From NCBI GenBank assembly GCA_000226015.1, contig JH152665.1, positions 181,609 to 208,421 on the forward strand: DNA of 26,813 nucleotides. Direction: 5' to 3'. This document shows positions 1 through 8,000 of this stretch, piece by piece. The stretch comes from Mnemiopsis leidyi. Lineage: Eukaryota; Ctenophora; Tentaculata; Lobata; Bolinopsidae. Within the stretch, counting starts at the first letter, position 1; the number at the start of each line of letters is the position of its first letter. Below the pieces are notes generated by a model. It did not search any database, was not told the DNA's origin, and saw only the letters and a list, made by a program, of their open reading frames with translations. The translations under genes were made by a program, and so were the position numbers.

Positions 1-318
1 AAATCAAGTTTTTTGACATGAAGTAGGGGGGGGGTTCTGACTGTGATGATGTCATTATGTTAATTTACCTCTGACATTAAGGGGGGGTTTTGTCATGATG
101 ATGAATGATGACGGAAGGGGGGGAGGGGGTAAAAATTACCGAAAATTTGCTGACGTCATATGTGAACGACACCTTATTGCTTATCTGCACCAAAGGGTCC
201 ACGTATGCTTTAGTATTTTTTTAGTCTGTAGTTTAGTTTTTACTGTCATTTGTGATGCAAAATTGCCATATCAAGGACTTAGAAAATGTACAACATTCTA
301 ACCTTTCTAAATCTTCAG
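1..318. other. Intron (partial) of SUN-domain gene with poly-G tracts
   Basis: No exon encoding the preceding part of the SUN domain is visible here. The stretch holds G-runs at 26-34, 81-87, 117-123 and 125-129 on the sense strand, separated by imperfect TGACAT..AAG and TGATGATG sequence. Confidence 0.6.
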
Positions 319-516
319 TTAGCACACGCAGTCGTAATTGACGGTTTTTCAATGGAGCACCTGCCCAGGAAACTCTCTCTGAACAACGATATCAGTTCCG
401 CTCCCAACAAGTTTACCGTGAGGGGCATCAGTCACCCTGAAGATTCTAACTCTCATTACTTCGGCGAGTTTAGATACAGTGACACTGGCACTTCCCTCCA
501 GCACTTCAATGTAGCG
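319..516 (+). CDS. SUN-domain gene, antepenultimate coding exon
   Basis: Acceptor atcttcag ends at 318 and donor GTGAGT begins at 517. The 198 nt give 66 codons in phase 0 at both ends, starting LAHAVVIDGF and ending LQHFNVA. The start was chosen because LAHAVVIDGFSMEH aligns without a gap to the strand and loop before the KASH-contacting histidine of human SUN2. Confidence 0.92.
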
Positions 517-1096
517 GTGAGTTTGTCTGCTGAACTTACTTTTAAGTTTTGATACAGAATATTTAGGTATTTTTAGGTTGGAGTTTTGCTTAGGGTTTTA
601 GTTTATACTTTGGGTTTATTTTGAATTTTCAATTGTTTACTAATATATAAGGTAAAGTATTACTCGATTTCAGCAACGCAGTAGTGTTGCGTACGAAATA
701 GTCGAGGTGGACATCGAGAGTAACCATGGTAACTCCGAATACACTTGCCTGTATAGAATACGAGTACACGGAAAAGTAAGTGACTTATTTTATCTTCTTC
801 AGAAAGTAACTATAGTTTATTGGTTATCTGATTCGTGTAAAGATTAAAAGTTAGACTGAGTCAAAGTGACAAGAAAGCTAAATAATTGTGGTTTCAAGTT
901 GGAGGGAATCTTTCTAGGTCCTCAGAAAACAAAAAAGCTCTGTTCTATGACGACAACAGACAGTCAAAGACAATCCAAACCGTTTTTGCCAAATCATCAA
1001 TTCCTATGTCACTTCTTTTATAGTAGGTTATTGATAACACATAATAACATATAATCACATAATAACATATCATTTCAGGTTCCAAAACTCTCCTAA
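319..1096 (+). CDS. SUN-domain (Sad1/UNC-84) protein, C-terminal end, three coding exons, 5' partial
   Basis: Exons 319-516, 674-775 and 1079-1096 join in phase 0 and encode the last 105 residues of a SUN domain. Family knowledge: SUN proteins sit in the inner nuclear membrane and bind KASH peptides in the perinuclear space, forming LINC complexes that tie the nucleus to the cytoskeleton. Visible hallmarks are a MEHLP segment, ISSAPNKFTVRG, the FGEFRYSDTG strand, and the C-terminal EYTCLYRIRVHG signature. From memory of human SUN2, residues matching H628, S641, Y703, C705 (disulfide) and Y707 of the KASH pocket are all present. The upstream part (transmembrane, coiled coil, first half of the SUN domain) lies left of the window. 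Paralog type (SUN1/2 or the testis SUN3/5/SPAG4 group) cannot be told from this piece. The first canonical AATAAA after the stop is at 1981, so the 3' UTR may be long. Confidence 0.93.
674..775 (+). CDS. SUN-domain gene, penultimate coding exon
   Basis: Acceptor ...gatttcag ends at 673 and donor GTAAGT starts at 776. The 34 codons, phase 0 at both ends, begin QRSSVAYEIVEVDIES and end with the family-defining EYTCLYRIRVHGK. The cysteine and both tyrosines of that motif are the conserved structural and KASH-binding residues in SUN2. Confidence 0.93.
1079..1096 (+). CDS. SUN-domain gene, tiny last coding exon (VPKLS, stop)
   Basis: A good acceptor (catttcag) ends at 1078, and the following codons in the required phase 0 read VPKLS then TAA. 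That gives a short tail after RVHGK, comparable with the few residues that follow RVHG in vertebrate SUN proteins. The alternative, retaining the 776-1078 intron, would add 23 unrelated residues before a stop at 845-847. The intron ends in an 18-bp tandem duplication just before the acceptor. Confidence 0.75.
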   Translation, partial: VPKLS

Positions 1097-2139
1097 TTTG
1101 AAGTTGCGAGGAACTTTAATGAAGTCAAAGCGAGATTTTCTACCTACAAATCCCTGAAATACACAGTCGGAACATTCAGCCAGTTCTGCATACAGGACTT
1201 TTTAGGATTGTATTGAACAAAACGATCAATCACGCTAACCATTATCGACTGATAACATTATTATGCTTGAATACCATTACCTAAAAGAATTAGGATAGTT
1301 AAATCATCCATATCGATGTTTTACTCTTTATTTAATTGTATTATACTTTCAAGGTACGTCTTTTACCTCTTGATATATCTTTTCTTGTATTTTCATTTAT
1401 TTCAAGTTAGCTCCAATACACTTTCATTAAGTCTGAGAACCTGTGTCGACTGTGTCTCTTCAGAGAGACTGTGTCTCTGCAGAGAGACTGTGTCTCTGCA
1501 GAGAGACTGTGTCTCTGCAGAGAGACTGTGTCTCTTCAGAGAGACTGTGTCTCTGCAGAGAGACTGTGTCTCTGCAGAGAGCCTGGGTGCCAGCATTAAG
1601 ATAACAGTTATACTTAAGTAGTAGTAGTACTATACATCTAAACTATCATCATTTCGATTTGTATCGCAAATTTATACTAGCTGTAAGAGAAAGTTTGATC
1701 ATTATTCATAAAGTTTTCCAAACAACATGTAATTATCCTACCCTAAGTAACTTAGAACTGATCTATTTGACGTCATTTTATTTTGATAAGACTAAGCTTG
1801 GGGCAATTCCCGTTGACTGGTTACATTTATTTGAATTTAAAGATTTGATTTCTATTTACAAGATTTATATTTGATATTTGTAATGATGTATCGCGTTTGT
1901 ATAAATGTTCAAACGTTGGATTTGTTATCTAGATGTGGATTCCAAGTTGGATGGTGGCATGCGAGAATTTAAATATATGAAATAAAAAACGTTTATTGTA
2001 TATATGTATGTTGATTTATAATTATATACATCTTAAAATCAAATGTGAATTTTATTAGTAATAGAATTACCTGACAAGTTGTCATTGTCGGTAACGTTGA
2101 CAAGTTGTAAACCAGATTTGCTGGCGGAGAAATTCTAGA
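1097..2139. other. SUN gene 3' flank / intergenic, no gene recognised
   Basis: AT-rich sequence after the SUN stop codon. It contains the 19-bp tandem array described separately and an AATAAA at 1981-1986 that could end a long SUN 3' UTR. Open frames here (for example 1316-1621 and 1659-1874) are low complexity and match no family I know. Confidence 0.55.
1449..1581. repeat. Tandem array, 7 exact-length copies of a 19-bp palindromic unit
   Basis: Seven consecutive 19-bp units (actgtgtctctgcagagag) occupy exactly 133 bp. The only differences I see are TCTTCAGA in place of TCTGCAGA in copies 1 and 5. Each standard unit contains the perfect 12-bp palindrome TCTCTGCAGAGA, which is a PstI site with flanks. 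Because 19 is not a multiple of 3 and no stop arises, open frames run through the array on both strands; I regard these as by-products. Confidence 0.95.
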
Positions 2140-2836
2140 CGCACATCGCCCGTTTATTCTGACCTGGCGCCCGTTAAAAAGATAGAGCAACGCAGAGCCC
2201 GGTAAAGAATAAAGGAGCTCCAGAGACGGATAAGAAGTTCCACAAAAAGTCCTTCAAATATACGTTCAATTTTTTAGTTTAGTTACTGTGTCTTAGGTGG
2301 ACTCTGTCAGGGGCAGTCAAAGTTCGTGATACTCTTTACTTCCTTTAACTTTAAGTTTACTAAGAAGTTCCTCAATTAAAGTCCTCAAAATACGTTTATT
2401 TACCGGGCGATGCGCGGCTCTCTCTACGTTTCCCTCCGTTCAAAGCAACAATTAGCCTGAGGTCCCCAGGCAACGTTTAATTTTTTAGGCTAAATTACTG
2501 TACGTTAGTTGTAAGTGTATACTGGCAACACAGCGTGACTGCGTGAGGCAATTTAATTGCATTTGCAAGTTTGTCGAGGTGTTACCCCATACCCGACTCG
2601 CGCGCGGCTCGCAGCTTGCTGCTCAGGCTCTCCTTAAACTTAAAGTTAACATTTCGTTAAAAAATAAAACGTTAGACGGATATCATCTCGTCAATTGCAA
2701 GTGCAAACACTGACACCTCTTTCAAAATACTTTTAGTTTTACCATTTAATGATTCATGAAAGGAAAATGATATGATTCTCACATCCATGATTTTACCTTT
2801 AACTTTAAGTTTAAAACAATCAACGGGCGATGCGCG
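2140..2836. mobile_element. Composite mobile-element-like region (non-autonomous, degenerate)
   Basis: Several short motifs recur in direct and inverted orientation within about 700 bp. CGGGCGATGYGCG occurs inverted at 2140-2152 and direct at 2404-2416 and 2824-2836. TTTAACTTTAAGTTTA occurs at 2344-2359 and 2798-2813, and its reverse complement is at about 2635-2649. Diverged TAAGAAGTTCC...AATACGTTTATTT-like blocks occur near 2231 and 2362. GC-rich islands inside AT-rich surroundings and a partial second copy in a dynein intron (15855-15922) fit a nested or decayed transposable-element family. No transposase or reverse transcriptase is encoded. Confidence 0.5.
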
Positions 2837-3250
2837 TTTAGAAATTCTTTGCCAGGCCCGAAATGTATAACTATAATTTATTGAGTATAATTGCACGTGA
2901 TAACTTCGATAACTACGACATTATGATTAAGTTATCAACCTACAATTTTACCTGAGAACATCAGTCTAACTCTTAGTTGCTCTGATGTCTGAGGGGGCCG
3001 TAGAGAGCCACATACTTGTACAGCAGTGCGCACCCTCCCGTCATTTTATTCTCCTCTATTCGCTTCGAATGAGGGTCGGACAAAGTCAGACAAGCCACAT
3101 ACTCATAGCGCCAGGTAACCACAAACCATCATCATGATGTTAAACTTAAAATTTAAAAAGATGTTATTTGTTATTTCTCAGATTCTGAAAACATAACTCA
3201 CCATCAACCATTGACATTTTTCATTGGGTTGTTTTTCAGTCTACTTTTCT
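2837..3250. other. Intergenic sequence, nothing recognised
   Basis: AT-rich sequence without a plausible coding region. Short CATCATCATGATG-like runs occur near 3127, similar to the GATGATGATG tracts in the duplication that follows. Confidence 0.5.
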
Positions 3251-3609
3251 GTTAAAGTTTGTGTTCTTCTCGTTACCAGTACTATTACAGATACCAATAC
3301 TATTACTTTACTAATTCTAAACATTGTTAGGATAACAGTAAATCTAACAAAAGTCACATGATGATGATGATGAACGTCGTATCTGAATTCTGATCTCAAT
3401 CAAAACACAATAACTCGCAACTTTGAACTTTTGTAATTAATTTAGTGTTAAAGTTTGTGTTCTTCTCGTTACCAGATACCAATACTATTACTTTACTAAT
3501 TCTAAACATTGTTAGGATAACAGTAAATCTAACAAAAGTCACATGATGATGATGATGAACGTCGTATCTGATCTCAATCAAAACACAATAACTCGCAACT
3601 TTTGTAATT
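3251..3609. repeat. Tandem segmental duplication, two copies (188 and 163 bp)
   Basis: Copy 1 (3251-3438) and copy 2 (3447-3609) both run from GTTAAAGTTTGTGTTCTTCT to a CTTTTGTAATT end and are nearly identical. Copy 1 differs by about 11, 7 and 7 extra bases, which accounts for the 25-bp length difference. Both carry the same (ATG)n microsatellite in the middle. The high identity implies a recent duplication. Confidence 0.93.
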
Positions 3610-3672
3610 GTTTTTGTACGTTACATCTAGAAAATATTTAAACATATCTATACTTTGTACTTATAGCTCGCC

Positions 3673-4233
3673 ATGGTGGCAAATTTTTTGGTTATAGTTA
3701 CACTTATCAGTTGTCCAATACAACTCCATCGCCCTGCCCGTTCCGTTATAAAACATGGTCGCATAATATTACTGTTTGTGTTACTTTTTAGTTGTACTGT
3801 GTACTTGTACTTCTTCCCAGGTTCACTGTTTAACTTATATTATTATATCAACACTCTCTTTTACATGATCATATTAACACTCTCTCATGCAAGCAGAAGT
3901 AGGAAGATGAGAGCTCTCATATTCTTGTCGCTATTTATCTTCTTGTATGGTTTGGCTGCAAAAAGCAGGGTGGTGGAGTCAAGACATCGACCCCACCATC
4001 AGATTGACCTTGCCAGGCGATCTCGTGAAGAAAGGAGGAAAGGAAATGCCCCACCAGACGGATTCGACGATGGCCCAGAAATGAAAAACATGTCAAACCC
4101 GCCAAGATCGAAATACAACGAAAGCTCAGAAGTGGGATCTAAGGATCCGGACGTTCGGAGCAGCACGAAGACAAAAGATAAAGTGATAGCTGAGAGGCGC
4201 CGCCCAGCACCGTTTCTACGTGCAGGGATGTAG
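3673..4233 (+). CDS. Hypothetical protein; C-terminal half resembles a small secreted basic protein or peptide precursor
   Basis: The whole frame is 186 codons. Two starts are plausible. The ATG at 3673 has a strong context (gccATGg) but gives a very hydrophobic, AT-rich N-terminal half with two or three membrane-like stretches. The ATG at 3907 gives a 108-residue protein starting MRALIFLSLFIFLYGLAA, a typical signal peptide. The remainder is polar and basic, with RR, ERRRK-like and ERRRP clusters that could be processing sites, two N-glycosylation sequons (NMS, NES) and a C-terminus PAPFLRAGM. A possible polyadenylation signal ATTAAA lies at 4278-4283. I recognise no family. It may be a secreted peptide precursor or a chance ORF. 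It is convergent with the dynein gene, whose stop is about 0.6 kb away. Confidence 0.4.
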   Translation: MVANFLVIVTLISCPIQLHRPARSVIKHGRIILLFVLLFSCTVYLYFFPGSLFNLYYYINTLFYMIILTLSHASRSRKMRALIFLSLFIFLYGLAAKSRVVESRHRPHHQIDLARRSREERRKGNAPPDGFDDGPEMKNMSNPPRSKYNESSEVGSKDPDVRSSTKTKDKVIAERRRPAPFLRAGM

Positions 4234-4827
4234 ACTTAAGAGCATTTTTGTTTTCTGACTCTGTATAACTATATGATATTAAACCTTAATGAATGAGATT
4301 TATATTTTGATTTTGAATTAGATTTGGATTTAGATTTGATTTAGAATTTCTGAGTGTCTATACCATGTATACATTTACATTTAAAATTAAGATTCAAATT
4401 TAGAATCAAAGAAAACAATTCAAAATAGGGAAATTGTTACAAGCTTAAGTTTTTACAAACATATAAACATCATCAAATTGAAATGAAAAGCTGTTTTTTC
4501 TTGTAAATAGGGTTCATTTTCTTAACATGGAAAGGCATCTTGACAAAATTTACAATAATTACACATCAGAACTATGAAAATGTAAGAGTGTTCCTTGCAC
4601 TAAGACTCATTTGAATTATTACAATATGAATAACATTGAGTTTCTTTCCTTCGAGTGAGCTAAGTTTATCATACATTTAACATTAATAACTTTCGTAGAA
4701 AACCGAATTATATCCATTCAAAAAGAATAGCTTATAACACGAAGATCCTAAAAAAGCGCCTGTTTTGTGTCCAATTATACACTGGATTTGTACTCGTACA
4801 AATACACACTTACAGTAACACTGGCAT
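4234..4827. other. Convergent 3' flank between hypothetical gene and dynein gene
   Basis: AT-rich sequence presumably holding both 3' UTRs. It contains a GATTTAGATTT-type simple repeat at about 4310-4352 and a near-palindrome around 4391-4407. I found no canonical AATAAA for the minus-strand dynein transcript (no TTTATT on the plus strand here). Confidence 0.5.
4278..4283 (+). promoter_or_regulatory. Possible polyadenylation signal (ATTAAA)
   Basis: ATTAAA, the commonest variant of AATAAA, lies 45 bp after the stop of the hypothetical plus-strand gene. It is weak evidence on its own in AT-rich DNA. Confidence 0.3.
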
Positions 4828-5051
4828 TTAAGACGCAAGCAGCAGCGCCACTCCAGCCACGGTCCACTTGGCTGGCTTCTCCTTGGTCTTCAGGTTGAAG
4901 GTCCAGACAAAAGTGGGTCCTCGTTCTCTGGTCTTGTAGACCGGACAATCATACACGTTCTTGGTGTCCTGTCTATCCACCGTGACAGCCTTGATGAACA
5001 TGACTGGCATAGGCGGAGTAAGCTCCTTCAGTCGGGAGTCGGCAATCATAC
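4828..5051 (-). CDS. Dynein exon 31 of window (last coding exon)
   Basis: Encodes (G)[19 protein letters not shown], then [20 protein letters not shown], and ends GVALLLAS with a TAA stop at 4828-4830. It matches the invariant C-terminus of the outer-arm beta family, which ends in GVALLL plus a few residues. Confidence 0.96.
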
Positions 5052-8000
5052 CTGGAGGAAAAGGGAGTAATAGTTAGAAGTGTCATTGAATTTCCAACAG
5101 TTTAGAAATAAAAAATGAGATAGTATTGGATTAAAAGGGGGTAATTGGGTTTTCTATAATTTCCTAGGTTTTTTCTGCTACACTGAACAATGTTAATGAC
5201 GAACCTGATTGGGAGTCCCACCGAGCCCCCTCCATGAAGAGACCGTGAATGTAGGCACCTTCTCTGGGGGCACTGTTAAAGTCGTCCTTAGCTTTCTTTG
5301 TCACATCCACACTCAAGACCATACGATCCAGCGGCCATTCGTTCTTTCGTGCTGTACTTTGTTGGATGGCTGCAGGGATATTGAAAATTATATCCCCGTG
5401 AGAATTTCTTCTTTAAGTACGTAAAATTGGTTTAGAGCTTTTATAGAGTATAATTATCCAAGAATCATCAGCTTCAAACAGCAATTTTTGCATGTCGCGC
5501 CATTCCAATTTGTAACTTGTCAGTGCGGGTTCATTATATAAGAAAAATCATTTTAACCGAGTTTATCATTCGCTTGATAAAGCCTCAAAGGTGTCTGTAC
5601 TACGACAAAACTCGTAGCTCAAGAAACATACCAGTCAAGAAGGACTGAGGGTTGAAGAATCCAGCCAGCCACACAACGTTTGGAAGGGTAAAGTCAGTAA
5701 CCCATCCCTCCAGCTCCTTTATCCGGAGTTGGAGGTCAGCGAACCAGGCTCCCAGAGGAAGGAGAGACGGATAAGCTCGAGCTGTCCAGTTGTCAGGAAC
5801 CTTGTCCAGGAAGAGCGCGTTCATCGTAGCTTCCATCTCGTTTGAGATTGTCAGCTCTCCCTAGCGAGGAATGAGTTTGTTTTCTGGTGATGTATTTGAG
5901 TAATTTTTTGACAAACTGCTTCTGACCAGACACTCAATTACTTGATAGATACGGCACGGCACTATTCAAATCTACAAACTGTTATTTGTTTACAATTAGT
6001 ATGGCCATGGGATGATTCACGTAGTCGTACCTTTAGACCAAGATCCAGTTCCTTCAATGACCTCTTCATCTCAGAAGTGAGGTTGTTCATACGCTCGCAT
6101 TCCTGGAATGCCACAACAGTGTAGGGCGATCTATCTTCAGTCCTTCCCAGCATTTCTTGGATATTGAACTCCTCCGGCAGTTTCTCTGTTATTTCATCTA
6201 GTATTCCTTTGACCTGGAGATTTGTATTTATTAGTATAAGCAATCAATTAACTTAAGAACTTAAAAACAACACCAAATCTATCATTGACACCTAGTACGT
6301 TTCACCGTGATGTAGCGTTTTGTACAATTTTATCGAGATATGGACAACCGCAGATATTCAACAAACCTTTTCTTCCTTGGTCATGCCTGCAGCACCGGCT
6401 CCAGCTCCGTCACGAGGCTGCATCTCCAGTACAGTCCTGAAGAGATGCTCTGACGTCATGGTCAAGAACCCGATCTCAGCGTTAGGGTGCAGACCGTACA
6501 GGTAAGGGCTCTCCGGTGGGAGTTCCTCGTCCAGGTAGTTGTGGTAACCTTGGTAATCCATTGATCCAGGTATGTTGAATCCTAAGAAAGTGAGACGTTA
6601 AAACGTTACAACAAACCGAAAGTAATCTGAGAAGGCCAATTGGAAAACATAGAGAAACTTGTAATTCTATTCTTAAATAGAGAAGCTTGTAATTCTATTT
6701 TTAAATAGAAAAACTTGTAATTCTGTTTTTAAATGTGGTAAAGACCGAAAATCAGGACAAAACACAAATATAGGTTTAAGACAAAAAAATATAGGTTTAA
6801 GACAAACCTGGAGCAAGTAGAAGGTCTCCCTCCAACATGTCCGGTTTCATGTACTCTTCCAGGTAAGTCTTGCAGAGTCTCCTGTCCCAGTCATCAGTGA
6901 TGTGACCTCCGTACATAATCTCACCGAACAGATACCTCAAATCGGTCCATGGTACCTTCGGGTTACTCTCGAGGTAGTTGTACAGCACATTCACACTGAT
7001 CGTAAGATCACCGATGTTGTAGGGATATGATCTGTTCCAACCTTGAGGTCCGAACTTACGACGCTCGCACACAACTGCGTGGAAGTAGCAGAGAGCGAAC
7101 CAGAGACTCTTGAACTCGTTCTCCCTGGCACACATCTCCAGTGTATCTTGAGAAAATTGATCCAGAGCTTTGTGGACATTAGCCTTGATACCGGTGGGCG
7201 GTTCGTTGGTGATCTTGATGGACGCTTCCAGGATACCTTGGGGAATGATGTGAGACGCGGGGGTAGCTGCAGGTTCAGCGGACATGTATACTCGGTACAT
7301 GGGGTCTGAGTCGATCACAGTTGATTCGAGTTTCTTCTCCAGAGTTCCCAGCCACTTCTTGACAAGATGAATGTTCTGTAGAATAACCCAACCTCCGTTC
7401 TTACACGCCAAATCCATAGCTTTCTCGGCGACGACTTCTTGACCCTGTCCCAGGGACACATTATGAAGCTTGCCATTGGCGATGGTAATGCCAAGTTTGT
7501 TTCCGAGTATTTCCACATCCTTCAGCGGATCTACACCCGGAGAAAGAATGAAGAAGACCGGAGTTTCTGGGGACGTTTCCTCGAACGATTTAGCAAACGG
7601 AACAGATCGGCTTTCGATATACTTAGTTCCTAGCTTCTCCTCCACAAACATTTCTACAGCATAGGTCATCCTGTCGGGCCTCAATGCTCTCATCATGCAC
7701 AGTTTCTGCAGAGAAGATTTGTTCTTCCATTCTTGAGGGAACTTCTCCTTTTCTGGGATTTCGCTCTCAACAAACTTCTTCCACCGCTTGGCAGATCCTT
7801 CAATATCTCGGTCAAGATTCTTGAATTCGTCCATCTGACTCAGAGACTTGACTGCTCCCCAGCTCATGTTGTTCATGAAGTCAACTGGACTGATAACATT
7901 TGGTACACTGGGGAAACGAAGGAGGAAGTCAAGCTCAACGACATCGATCTCTTTTCTCGTGACAAGAATCTGGAATGTGAGCTGTGATGTAAAGATGATC

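Noticed and set aside
95..301. ORF at the left edge as an upstream SUN exon
   Set aside because: It is G-run low complexity followed by hydrophobic AT-rich codons and does not resemble the SUN domain sequence expected before LAHAVV.
1316..1621. Plus and minus ORFs with repeated peptide through the 19-bp array
   Set aside because: The array lacks stops on both strands, so open frames are automatic; the peptides are low complexity and the flanks are not coding-like.
1097..3672. Transposase or reverse transcriptase gene in the repeat-rich intergenic region
   Set aside because: No frame shows a DDE, RT or integrase motif; only short non-coding repeats are present.
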